23,443 nt of DNA from Monosporascus cannonballus (Eukaryota > Ascomycota > Sordariomycetes > Xylariales): the NCBI GenBank assembly GCA_004154925.1, contig QJNS01000498.1, forward strand, positions 1 through 23,443, in the 5' to 3' direction. The notes under the pieces are model-generated. The model was not told the origin of the DNA. It saw only the letters and a program-made list of their open reading frames with translations, and did not search any database. Positions 9,469 through 21,100 of this stretch are shown here, piece by piece (position 1 is the first letter of the stretch; each line of letters opens with the position of its first letter). The position numbers and the translations under genes are program-made.

Positions 9469-10344
9469 TTATAGATGTCGTCGTACACGGCGTGTGCGCG
9501 GCCGCGGCGGGATGAGAGTACTATTCAAGCCGCAGCCAGGGGCCACACAAGATGAGATTGTATGAATATACCTGATCTTGCCTGACTCGACCCTGAACAT
9601 ATGGCTATCTGGCATATGCTGATCCGGGACCGTGCGGTCCAAACCCGGGAAGCCCAGATAGATGTCCACAACATCCATAACTTCGTCCACCACGTAGCGG
9701 CGGTTCGTGACGACGAGGGTCGACGGCATACCCGCCGCCGTGCACGAGTCGCCGGTCAGGTTGAGCGGGGCGGTGGAGGCGCCGCCCTCGAGCCGTGAGC
9801 ATGGGACGCCGAAAGGGACCTCGACGCTGGCGTTCATGAAGCGGTCGAAATAGGCATCACCGGCCGCCTGGATTGTCTCGCGAGAGTCCCGCAGCTCCTC
9901 GGGGATCGGATCCCAGTTCTCGAGGGAGTTCCAGTAGAGGTACCCCGTCGCGTTGAACAGCCAGTCACCCTCATCCGTGACGATCGACTCGATCAGCTTG
10001 ATCCGGTGGCTATCCGTGTACAGGATACGCGTGCCTATGACATAGGGGTAGGGGTCCGAGGCGGCGATGATCTCCGTAAAGCTCGCGCAGTTTTCCGTGT
10101 CGTGGACGCTGCGGTTGTGGTCGATCATGATGGGGGTCGTAAGCACGCCCTTGTGAATGTCGACCGGCTGCTCGTTCTCTGTGTACGTGAGGTTCCCCGC
10201 GGACATGCTCGATACTGCGGCGCTATTGCCGCTAGCTTGAGCCGCAACGTAGGTGTCCGTAGCTCCCACGAGAAGCCCTCGATCGCAGCGAGCGGATGCC
10301 GACGCAATGAGCGACAACCCGGCGACGACAGTAGAGGCATACAT
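9469..10344 (-). CDS. Secreted DUF8021-type protein
   Basis: A single exon encodes 291 residues from ATG at 10344 to TAA at 9471-9469. The N-terminus MYASTVVAGLSLIASASA is a clear signal peptide with likely cleavage before Arg19-Cys20. The mature part has six N-glycosylation sequons (Asn 51, 77, 131, 171, 195, 274) and six cysteines (20, 86, 182, 201, 266, 271), fitting an extracellular disulfide-bonded protein. Motifs I associate with the fungal DUF8021 family are TYTEN, IDHNRS, YVIGTR, GDWLFNATGYLYW, SRETIQAAGDAY, PCSRLEGGA and NRRYVVDE, plus DSHMFRVESGKIRYIHT. The family is fungal and often secreted, and its function is not known. The C-terminal tail is strongly basic (RPRTRRVRRHL), which I infer may be peculiar to this copy. 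The gene stands alone between decayed genes and empty DNA, yet shows no stop or frameshift. Confidence 0.85.
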   Translation of the reverse strand: MYASTVVAGLSLIASASARCDRGLLVGATDTYVAAQASGNSAAVSSMSAGNLTYTENEQPVDIHKGVLTTPIMIDHNRSVHDTENCASFTEIIAASDPYPYVIGTRILYTDSHRIKLIESIVTDEGDWLFNATGYLYWNSLENWDPIPEELRDSRETIQAAGDAYFDRFMNASVEVPFGVPCSRLEGGASTAPLNLTGDSCTAAGMPSTLVVTNRRYVVDEVMDVVDIYLGFPGLDRTVPDQHMPDSHMFRVESGKIRYIHTISSCVAPGCGLNSTLIPPRPRTRRVRRHL

Positions 10345-13217
10345 GATGTCGTTTTCCCTGAGGTGATATGGATCGTCGAGCCTAATGGACAGTCATGCAG
10401 GCTACAGGTTCTGGTTATCCTCTGTAGTCTTACAGGATTTACCTCGCCATTTATAGAGCCCAATGGACGTGATGTGACGGCCGATATTGACACCTCTATT
10501 CGACGTTATACTCCCATTCAATGTTCCTTGGCCCCCAAGATATCAGAACTGGCAAAATAAGATAGTCTAAACACGCCCAACCGCAATATTTCTACTTTAT
10601 AGGTAGTATCGAGACTTTTAGCAAGTCCGGTAGATGTAAACCTGCATATGAATAAGTGGAGAGGGGCATTTCGACACTGTTGAGAAAAAGGGCGATTCGC
10701 AGATACGGCGAACGTCTTTAACCGGTGAAGCTCATGATTGGCCATAAGATCTGCAATATGCTCAGACAAGTCAGGATACTGACTATGGTCTACCAAACCT
10801 ACCCTCGAATCCGCGGTCCAATCTCAGCCGAACCTATTCTATCCGGAGTTGAGGCCAGTCCAACTAGGCACTCATCAGCGGGATTCGAAAACTCAAGGTT
10901 CTCCCAATTATTTATTATTGTCACAAACAGTCAACCCCTCGGGGTCATCACCACCTCGTTCAACACTTCGGATTATTGTCAAGGTCGTACCTCATGAATC
11001 AGCGCTAATGAGCATGAAATGGTCATCTGCTTGCAATGACTGGAGGGTTGATCTACAAGCCGTGCCAGTATTTATCAACTGCACATTCCACCTGCGGGTA
11101 AGGTATCCCAAGTCAGGCGTGGGGTGTGTACTCTCCTTGTTTCACTCATGCACCATCGGTTTCGCCGAGTACTGTACTTCACCCCAGTATCATCTTAGTT
11201 GGCCGACACGTTATTATTCTCTCATATTCAAGGTCCTAGGTCGAAAGACCGACGAAGAAGTTATAGCAACGGTCCCATGTGTTGAGGCCGGTATTAGTTC
11301 ATAAGTTCTATTATTTTACAGTTAATCCAAGGTGTGGGTTTATAGGAGCAAGGAAGGTGATGAGATCTGATATAGCAAGACGATTAGAATTTACTTTCGT
11401 GGCCCCTGGCTGACCTTTGGCAGGCGATTATCAACCTTTGCTAATAATAAGGATGTAATAGACATACATTACTTGTTAATGGCACGAGTCCTGGAGCTAG
11501 GACACTAGATGAGAAAAGATAGCTATAGGACTACTTCGGAGCCTGATAATGTACGACTCTTCACCCCCTATCTTGTCTGGCAAATCATCATGGAACAGTC
11601 CAAGGTCCTGAATGCCACGAAGCAAGCGAGAAATTTACAAATAGCTTAGCAAGCGTCCCTGTACTATAAGAGTGAGGGCTCCTTATAATTTGCGGAGCGC
11701 CGCCATCTAAATATCAACGAAATCATCGAAGGTCTCACAGCTATCAATCCTTGTTGAGATCAGCTGGACTGAACGACTTCAGATGAAACCCTATCTAAAA
11801 GATCGCTTTCTCTCATCGCAAGGCTGCGGGGGTAAATCGTAAAATACTGACTAATGCGGTAATATTAAGCGCGGAAAGATTAGTCACACTCCCCCTCGCT
11901 CCCCCCTGAAATGGCCCCTGAAAGATATCCCAGACATGCTGCAACTGGACATGGCATGCCGAGTTTGGGGGCGGAACGCGCCTATCATGTCAGAAATGCA
12001 TATTTGCCGCCTAGTTAGTTGCCACCACTTAATATTACCTGTCTACTTGACTAAGTACGAATACAACCCCCCTTTATGCATGATATATGAATTTAAGGAG
12101 CCTAAAGCTTGTGCGAGGCTCATAGTATGGACATTCGGTTTCCACATTTACTCTTCTACGCGGCCTCCTATAGATCCGACAATTATAACGGATGATTCCT
12201 TGGGGACCCGTCGGCGCTTAAGTGCATGTCGTTGTGTAAGCGTAGCGCTTACGGCAGTTACCTGCACTTGAGAGATACGGGTGGACGAATTTTATGTGAC
12301 CACGGATGCATGCTAACTGGCTATCCCTGCAGGTCAGAATGGGGGGATGCAATCGAATCCGGAGGAATCAGGAATAGGGTACGATCGGCTCTACCCAATC
12401 TTTCTATGGCTTCTCTCCATTCATTATTCTTCGCGGCCACCTAAAAGAACCATTGGCCTGTTGATCTAGGCCATGACCCGGATATCCTGTTATGCCGGGA
12501 CGCACGTTCGTCTCAGCCAGTTCAGAAGAGAGCTCTAAGTTTATGGCTCACGCCCTCGATATGCTCTTCCACCATCATTGCCCAATGCTCGCTTCCGGTC
12601 CTATTGCTCTCTGTGAAACAGTCGACCCGCCCAGGTAGTACTCCGCCTGCTTACTACAAAACGTCGTGATGTTCCGACAATTGAAGTGCAAGGATCCCAT
12701 AGCTTGTCTCGTGCATTATGGATTCAGATGCTATCTGCGAAGGATCCGGATTGCCAAGCTCCAGGCCCGCGCGAACATCCTCATTCGCCCATATGTACCC
12801 TATTCAGTTGCGGTTGTTTGGGGGTTGACGCGCTTCCCGGCCGCGGCTCCCTGCCCATAAGGCTTACAGGGGGCAGCTAGCAGGCAATCGTAGATTGTGC
12901 CTCGCGTAAGGATGCGGCACAGCTATTCATGTCTTGTGTAACCCCGGCAAGGTCTGTTCTGTTGCTACTTTATTGTTGGGGGGCTCCCGTGCCTTTCGGT
13001 GCACCTAACGTTTCCAGCTTGAAGAAACTCGTCCCCTTCCGCTCACTTCTATTAAGAAGCATAGAGCAAAAATCGATTAGCGGGTTGGATGAGCGCCTGC
13101 CAACTTTGGGCCGGAGACATGCGGAGCGCCACTATTTCGTTCTCAGGGGAAGATTTGACACCGAGTTGACACATCCCGTGCTTACTACTGGTGGACGGAG
13201 GGTGGATGGGCTTAGGC
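10345..13217. other. Gene-empty region between the DUF8021 and lectin-like genes
   Basis: The left part should carry the DUF8021 promoter and the right few hundred bases the promoter and leader of the lectin-like gene. In between, open frames reach 151 codons (10849-11304, plus) but none shows a domain, a signal peptide with sensible continuation, or splice support. I recognised no transposon protein remnants, terminal repeats or RNA genes. A 7-bp-arm inverted repeat at 12236-12252 (GTAAGCG/CGCTTAC) is probably chance. Confidence 0.5.
10450..10455 (-). promoter_or_regulatory. Putative TATA box of the DUF8021 gene
   Basis: The minus strand reads CTATAAATGG about 106-111 bases before the ATG at 10344. 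The spacing leaves room for a short 5' untranslated region. This is a match by motif and position only. Confidence 0.4.
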
Positions 13218-14900
13218 ATGGACACGCCACAAGTTCCAGCTCGCGGCCACATGTGCGAGTACTACTCGCGCGAGAAATATTCAGTCGACTACCCCGGTTT
13301 CAATCCGGATGGGCCTTCGACAACTGATGGGAATCAATGGGGAAATACTGGTCAGCAATGGGAAGCCAGCGAACATCAGTGGGTGGCCGGACAAGCCTAC
13401 CCCGGGGGAGACACTCAAGTCGTCGATTTTGCTGCACCGAATGGACAGACCTGGGAAAACTACGCCATTGGGGATGTCGGGCAGGAGGGTCATGTCTCCG
13501 ACAGCTCAGGTCAGCCTCTCACAAGTCCGAACTCCAATAACGAGGGACCGCCTTTAACTCCCGCCCCTCAAACGCCATATCCGTATAACCAAATGACGGC
13601 CGTTGGTGGACCATCTCCTCTACCGCTGCTACCACCAGAAGAAGAGAAGCAGGCTCATCTCGTGCCCTATTGTGGCCTCATTCGACGGGATTTCTGGATC
13701 CTAGTCGCAATAGTGACACTGCTCTTAATGGGAGCCATCATCGGTGGTATACTGGGAGCAGTAACAATCAAGAAAAATGAGGCTGCGGCCGCCGCTGTTA
13801 CCGGTACCGGTCATGATCCGCCAACTAATACACCTACGCCCGTCCCGACAGCAACCTTCCGGGAGCCAACTGGAACCGAGAGCAGTCTGCCACGCGAGGA
13901 CCGATCGATCGCAGCTTCGACAGTGGAGAATAAATCCACCGGATCTAATTACCAAGTTGTCTATCAAGACCTTACCACTCTAGACCTGAGGTATCGTCTG
14001 GTCTGGAACGACAGGCCAGCCGGCGAGCAAAATCTGACTCTGCGAATAAGACCCGACAGAGGGACTCCCCTCGCGGTTGTGGCCGCGAACTCGACTGTCA
14101 GTGATAACATCTTCCTTTTCATTTTCTATACGACGTGTGCGGACCTATCAAACGCTCCGCTGCTTGCCGTGGCATGTCTGGATTGCATTCCGGGGGCCCC
14201 AAATTGTACCGAAGTTTCCAACATTCCCATCCCTGAATCACACGACCTGGCGCACACGTCCAGTATAGCAGCTGTCCTCATGGAAGACGGCCAATCTCTC
14301 CGTGTCTATTACCAGGCGAAAAGTGGTTCTATATGGGTCCTTCACGGAAACGTAGCAGATGTGCATAAGTGGACCACGTCTCGACTCAGTGAGTTTGCCA
14401 TGGTCGGCACCTCGATTGCCGCATCCATCCAGAGATCCCCGGGTAGGCTCCAAGTCATATTTGTGTGTGCGGAGATGGGGCTCCTGAGGTCTCTCGAGTA
14501 TGACGATGTCTCTGGTGCGGACGGAGGTAAGTGGAGATGCAGTTGATCCATTGAAACTCCGCCAAACTGACCCTTCGCAGGATACATCATAGACCAGACA
14601 CCAGGCTCTGCCTGGTCAACGGATGCCGAGTTCATCGCCTCCTATACACGAGCGACCGACACGAATCACATCCATTATGTTTCGCCGACTCAAAGGCGGC
14701 TTGTTCGGTACTCACGGAAGGGAAATAGCTCCGAGTGGACGGCCGAAGCGGAGCTAAGTCAGTGGGGAGCGCCACAAAGTGGTCTGGCCACTGCCGCTTG
14801 GGACGACCAACTTTGGCTGATATACGAGGACGAAGAGAAGATTGTCGAGTCCACCTTGTCCGGGAACGACTGGGAGGGTCCTCGCGAATTGGCCCCTTAA
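13218..14900 (+). CDS. Single-pass membrane protein with fungal fucose-lectin-like beta-propeller, two exons
   Basis: Exons 13218-14526 and 14581-14900 join in phase 1 to give 542 residues, ending in TAA. The first 150 or so residues are Gly/Pro/Gln/Trp-rich and polar, probably cytoplasmic. One membrane span follows (about residues 159-184, starting DFWILVAIVTLLLMGAIIGG) with Arg-Arg just before it. A Thr/Pro-rich linker comes next. The C-terminal 300 or so residues repeat a blade-like pattern: SSIAAVLMEDGQSLRVYYQ, then TSIAASIQRSPGRLQVIFV, then EFIASYTRATDTNHIHYVSP and GLATAAWDDQLWLIYED. That is how Aleuria-type fucose-specific lectin propellers look; sugar binding itself is inferred and not shown. 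Asn sequons in the C-terminal part fit an outside location. Start choice: the frame is open from a stop at 13167; ATGs occur at 13206, 13218 and 13251, and 13218 has the best context. An upstream exon is not excluded. Confidence 0.72.
14527..14580 (+). other. Intron of the lectin-like gene (54 bp)
   Basis: The donor GTAAGT follows GACGGAG and the acceptor TTCGCAG ends at 14580; a plausible branch point (AACTGAC) lies between. Splicing joins DDVSGADGG to YIIDQTPGSAW and continues the propeller pattern for 106 more codons. Unspliced reading stops at once. Confidence 0.9.
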
Positions 14901-17900
14901 TCCCGACACGCCCAGGACGTCTAATACACATGCGATGGGGTTAGGGTTGTGCCGAGCATGGAGACGGACATTATTCGTGATGCTGCCACTGCACCTTCTT
15001 TAAGTCCAGGTATTTGTATATATAGTGGAGATTTTGCTTGAGGTTCACATCTTGGCTGCCTCATGGAAGATGAGCATTTCGTTATGCTGGGAAAGGGGGC
15101 AAGATACATTAGAGCGCCCATCAATTAATGAATGTAAGAACAAACCCATTGTTTTACACGCTTTCTGCCAGTTATCCCTTGCTGCCACTAGGGCTAATAA
15201 TTCACGGACTACTAGTTATAATCCCAAAATTCTTCAGTTAAGTTCTTAAGGATAATATGGTACCGTTGCCGCGAAGGGCCGCAGGCTTGGCAATCTCGGT
15301 CTTCAGAACTAGCCCTTATAATTTCTATATTGAACGTACCATCTTCATCCTTGTGTATTATTTGACTATTAGTGTGAGACTTACCGCCTTACATCTCCCG
15401 TTCGTAACTTTCGGGTATAGAGTTAGCGGATATGGTATAGAAAAAGGTTTGGAATGGGGGCTGAAATAGGGGTAAGAGGACCCACACAACTCTATATATG
15501 TATATAACTGTGTACTTCCTACGCCCTAAAACCGATTACGTAGTAAGTTTTATAACAGGCATTCGACTAGTTTTGGGACTGGCTTTAGGCTCCACGAAAC
15601 CTATGAAACATTCCAAGATTGAGCAAGTAGTTGCGAGGACTAACGACTTTTTCCAAAGTTTGCAAGACCTGATCTGCTCTATACACATTGCCGTGGTGGA
15701 AGCTGATAAAGCTCTCGCCTAGAAGTACGAGTGTTCTACTAGTAATATAATAACGCACATGTGGTAAACGGGCTACCTTCGCTGCCTGATTAGTGATAAC
15801 TCGCACCGATGGCCTTTAAGCATAACCGAAACAGATCTCTGGAAAATATTCATCACTATATGATGAGAATGAATTTGCCTACGCAGTGTGGACTTTACAG
15901 AAGATTTAAAGTGATACCGAATTCATGGTTTGTAGTTTTCAAAGCTGTCATGATAAGGAACATCCAGTCCGAACACAAGACGTCACGGTGATCTGCCAAG
16001 TCGGTGGCAATAGTAAGCGGTTTGGGGACCGGGGCCGGTAGGTGAATGATTCCTACTAACTGAATAGCAGAACGCGAGGAACGCGTTCACGATTCGTCTC
16101 AAATCTTGTGCCAATATTCTAAGCTAAGATTCACAAAAGCGTAGAGAGATTCTAGGTAAACTTACGACTCGACACGCATCGTGACGAATGGACCTAGCCC
16201 CCTGGAGGGGAATGATTCAACCATGCGAACGGAACAGGAGTATCGGCAATAGAGGAGACGGGCAAGGCTCGGAAGCGAGCAAACAACTGAACCAGCAGGC
16301 TGAGATCAGCAGACGCGACACACACCTCACAACTCCGGGACTGGCCAAAAATAGACGAAACGATCAAGTCAGTGAATAAAAATAACCTACCCGGTCTATG
16401 GCGAAGGACAGGAGCTTTGCACCGGCGTAAGTGAATCACCGGATTACTCGAAAAAAAGATCAAGGAATTGGATTAACGATAGGGCAATCCCTTCCAACAC
16501 ATAGGCAACGAATACCCAAATGTCTACAACTCGGCCGATGCCGATATCATAGGTCCACATCCACCCCGACAACGTCAATCTGCATTCCACTGAGAGCAAT
16601 ACTGTGCTCTCCATACTTTCAGCTCCCTCGATCGCCTTCTGGGTGTAACTGTTCGGATTCGACGACCATGAGAGAGGTCCGACTTGTGATAAGAGCGGTC
16701 TACTTTGAAAGACACCAGGGTTGCATTGAACCATCCAGCGCGCATCATACCCGCCCCGTCGCCGTTTTCCATGGCTGGAATCGACGGGCGTCTTCGACTA
16801 GCGCTGGGCACCACGCGCGGGGGCGATGTCTTTTCTCCTGGGCGCAGAAAAAGAGGAAAAAGGACGTTTCGTACTGTGCCAGCAGACTCTTTCCCTTTCC
16901 TTGGGCATACCATTAAATTCCATCAGAAAAGAGGCCGCCGACCAGGTCGTAGACGCTGATGTCTCAAGCCAAAGCAGGGAAGTAGGTGCTTGCTGTCCTT
17001 GGCGGTGGCCTCCTCTATCTGGACACCGCGGTTAGGGAAATTAATGGCCCCCCCCCATCTCACCTCTCCCTTATCAGGGATGGGAAATGGATGGATCAGG
17101 CCGGTCGCAAAGCAGAGATCACGCTACATAAGAACCAACGGCCGCCGGCGCATCCGTATAGATAGCGGTGGCCTATTCCTTTCTTTATACGCGACACGCC
17201 GTTGACCCCCGGACGTCCCATGCATATCTATCCAGTACCGACGGGGACAGGGTTATTACATATAAGCGATGCTGAAGAAGCGGTTCGCGACCCGCCAGGA
17301 CTAGGGTATAAATTAGGTATATAGACGATATGGGCATTAAACAGAGGTCATCATCATCGCAACTCCTGGCGGACCACATAGGGTATTGGACATTGCGGGC
17401 TTCGAGAACAACTGGGGGCTACAGACGGATTCGGTGTACGGAACTTCCTAATAGGATCAATGCGAACTGGATATTGGACTTAAGTGGCAGGCTTAGCACG
17501 GCGTTCGTCAAGAACTTGGCGGGTCCCGGGGACTGCAGCCTTGCAGCCTCCGGGATACACGATGTTGCGCTCCTCCATCCAGACTAAGGGAGCATAAGAC
17601 CGAGTTCAACTGCCTGACTAATCATATCCTCATCGTTGCTGGGCAAACCAGTACATTCAATGGAACAAGCAGCGCCAGACCCAATTCACCATGCACCCAT
17701 ACACACCATTACGCAACCAGGATGCATCAAAAGCGATACTATCGAACTATTCTCATTCATTCAGTCCCAAGCAGCAAGTCGTAGGTACTCTGCTGAGCCT
17801 ACCCCCTCTCTACCGCACGTCTGTCTAGGTAATCTCCAGGTATAAAAATAAAAGAAGGGGAAGAATGCCAGTTGGCTAGCGATCCAGCGATCCAAGTTCT

Positions 17901-18146
17901 TCAATTCCAACGATAAGACGGAGCGGGCACTAGCTAGATAGGTAATCTATACAGAATAAACATCAACCATCGGCGTGGGGGTGTATGCAAGCTCGAGATT
18001 CCGTGCGACGAAACAAAGCGAAGCAAAAAGGTAAAAGAGAAAGGGGGAAAGCGCCGGAAATATGATAATGATAAGCTTCATGACATCCAACAGCAAAGAC
18101 AGAGAGGCTCGTATTAGCGTCGTCCCGTTTCTAGCCGCGCCCTCAA
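14901..18146. other. Gene-empty region between the convergent lectin-like and HUL4 genes
   Basis: The two flanking genes end toward this region, so it holds both 3' untranslated regions. I see no intact gene, tRNA, rRNA or transposon in it. Most of it is AT-rich with short open frames. The patch 16441-17110 is GC-richer and is listed separately. Confidence 0.5.
16441..17110 (-). other. GC-richer patch, possible degraded coding relic
   Basis: On the minus strand overlapping open frames of 60-110 codons follow one another, with protein-like pieces such as GVQIEEATAKDSKHLL and SVYDLVGGLFSDGI in different frames, then a stretch ending near 16444. The local GC content stands out from its surroundings. 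No family is recognised. A decayed gene is possible, chance is also possible. A run of nine C lies within it (about 17048-17056). Confidence 0.18.
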
Positions 18147-21100
18147 CTATCGCAGTCCGAATCCCTCGCTCTCGTGCACGGCCCTCCAAAGCAAGTTCTC
18201 GAGCCTGTCCCGGGTCGCGTAGCGGTAAAGAGACAGCTGATTGAAGCAGGTCCGGGCGGTGGGGAACCTTCCCTCATCCTCGCCGAGGCAGTTGATGCGG
18301 ATGACAAGGGAAGCGGCGCCGGTGGCGGGGATGCGGTCGCTGCCAGTGATGAAGGACAGTAGCCGGCGCTGTTCCTTGGGGGCGGCCTGCTCGAAAGTAT
18401 CCCAGAACCACCGGAGGGCCGGCTCTAATTCGGGGACCGAGCCCTTGGGCCAGTTCGTGTACTCGGCGGCCGCCCTAAGCGAGACGATGTCCAGCGGCTC
18501 GTCCGAGCCGCGGACTAGGAGCTCGATCTCCTCTGGCCGGAAGAGTGACAGCGCATTGCCCGCGCAGACAGTGAAGAAGCCCCGTTTAAAAGGCTCGAAC
18601 TGGCGGCTGACCGACGTGTCGAGCAGGTATCTCACGTAGAGGTCGACGTACTCCCGCCGATTGGAGTTTGTCACCATCCTACTTTCACCTCCCGGTAGAA
18701 GAGGCACCCTATGCCGTTGGCCATATCTCTCCACCTCAATCACGAAATCGAGACAGAAGGTTGACTGAACGTCTCCTTCATATTCCAACAGTTGCCGAAG
18801 ACCACGTGCAAGAACCGGTCGGTATTCTGCCAAATCGTCCAAAGTGTAACTCATGGTAGGACGAGGGTGTGCTGGCGAGCCAGGTGCCGAAGTAGGGCTG
18901 GACGCAAGCAACTTTCGAAAGGCGAAAGGGGGTAAAGCAACGTCTAAGATCGTGGAATTGTAAATGGCTAACCCTAAGACCACCCCGATCAGGAAAAATT
19001 GATCAGACGTCTCAAAGGTGTTCGGGTTAAAGTAGCAGAACTGCGAGTCATCGTCGTAAACAAAGAGACCTAACACTATTAGCCGTGAACGATACTAACG
19101 TAGGCCCTAGGTGGACCTACCGTGGTCAGGGTTGAAGACCTCCCTCACAAGGAGGAGAAACCATTCCTTGCGAAGGCCTCCAGCATCGACACCCTCCTCT
19201 CCTTGAAACTCGATTCGCAAAGCCTTCTTTATATCCTCGCTACCGCTCCCGACTACCTCGCTCACTTGTTTGAGGCTGTCGTCTACGAGGCAGTCCCGGC
19301 GGATATTGAGGACAAGGTGCTGAGCATATTCTCTGCGGCTCAAAATGCTGTCAAAGAATGCCTCCCGGGCTTTGCCTCTCATCTGACGTTTCGCGTCGTG
19401 CTCGAGAATCTGGATCTTTGCCCAGATGCTGAGAAAAAAGGGATATTGACAGAAGGCGAACTTGCGACTCTTCGACTCCCACATCTCAAAATCCCCTTTA
19501 AAATCCAAGCAGTCTACCAGGCTATTGTAGAAGTCGCTTGTTGCCAGAATGTGACCATGGTTGCGCCCATCAGGAGCATCCTGACGCCGAACATGCGTTA
19601 ACCCATTCGCAGCGAATACTAGCGCCATGACCTTCGCTGCGGCTTTGATTTGCCAATCATCGGCGTAAGCAGATTGCTTCGGTTCAGTTGGTTGTTTGTC
19701 TCTCTTGGAAGACTTAGACGCCTGCAGAGCTGCATGCAGGCTTGCGGGCGTGTTCGCCGAGCGATTGTTCGGCATCTGTGGAACTAGGCCGCCCGTCACG
19801 TCAATATTGTCCTCGACCGTCTTCTCACTCACACGGGTTAGCCTGTAAGTAACGAAGCTACCAACGAGGTCTTTTATCTGGAGAAAGAGATGCTCCGGCA
19901 GCTTTGATAACCAGGCGATCAGATAATGGTGACATTGTTCCGAGGAGTTGGACAATAGGCCAAGAATCCTCTTAATGATGCCCGAGTGTCGCCCGGCAGA
20001 TCCTTGCGCCTGGCGCTCGGATTCCAATTCCCTGGCGGCAGCCTTGCTTTTACCAAGATGCCGAAACCGCCCGTTGTAGCTTTCGCAGCCAGACGAAAGG
20101 AGAGGATTGGATAGCATCAACAATAGAAATCGCACATCCTGAGGTTCTTTCATCAGCCTCCCCGGGCGCTTCAGCAGCATTTCTGTGCATTTCAACAGAG
20201 CCCGCTGCAAATGATCCTGGGCATCTAGCAATAATGCTTCGAATTGCCGCATCCCAGTATCGGCTAGGACCCCAAAAGCCTCGAGCCGCGCCGTTTCTTC
20301 GTAAACATCATACCAGGATCCCGCAGCATTGATTATAGCATGATACCATTCCATCACCCCGCCCCAATCGATTTGCGGAGACCGGGATGTTACAATGGAC
20401 GGATGGTCATCCCTCGGCCGCGGGTGGCCCCTCGTAGGTACCGTTTCCTCCTGGCCAGTCCACCAAAAGCCGTTCTCAGCAAAATCACCCACAAGCAGCA
20501 GCTTAGCGTCAAGCTCGGACAACACCGGGTCATCGGGGACGGGGAGTCGTTGTTTCCTCGTCTCCGGTGTCCGTCGCTTGACGACTTCGGACACCTTTCT
20601 TGGGTTAACGCTCGGGCGTCGAGTAACAAAAGACTTGTTGACACAGGTGTGGGAACTAAAACAGAAGGCCAGGTAGTCTTCCACTTGCTTAAAGATTCTC
20701 TTGGGATCCAGTTCTGGCGACTGAGGGCTCACGCGGTGATCATCTCGGTGTGTCCCCGTCGTAGGCGGAAAAGTTGCACTCCTCGCTTCAGGGTAGGATG
20801 TCGAATATGACCTTACCGTAGGCGAATCTCCATTCGGCGGGTTCGGATGGACAGAAAGGTCTGCAAAGTCGTCGAAAACTGCATTATATACAAAATTAGA
20901 CCGAGTTGCGCCGGAAGATGGCGAGCGACTGTGATTACTCCGCGGTTGACTGGGAGCCAAGTGATGGTCGGGCGGTCGAGATGACAGCCGATCGGGCCGC
21001 GGCGCAGCCACCGTCTGATCGCACTCAGGATGCTGCGACATAAAATGCCGCAGTGATGAGCGTAGACACTGCCTGACCAGGATCTTCGTGTGCTCCAGAG

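Noticed and set aside
10849..11304. 151-codon plus-strand open frame as a gene
   Set aside because: No recognisable motif, no good start context and no splice support; this length is expected by chance in several kilobases of such DNA.
12236..12252. Short inverted repeat GTAAGCG/CGCTTAC
   Set aside because: Seven-base arms are expected by chance at this window size.
14938..14950. TTAGGG-like telomeric motif (gggttagggttg), also single units near 4260 and 17032
   Set aside because: Only one or two units occur, inside the scaffold, with no tandem array.
16431..16916. 161-codon plus-strand open frame as a gene
   Set aside because: Low-complexity basic content without any motif; the opposite strand of the same patch looks at least as coding-like.
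17523..17556. Imperfect hairpin around CTGCA/TGCAG with CCCGG/CCGGG
   Set aside because: Several mismatches in the stem and no functional context.
20340..20810. 156-codon plus-strand open frame, and the 159-codon one at 19122-19601
   Set aside because: Both are antisense to HUL4 exon 2 and show no domain of their own.
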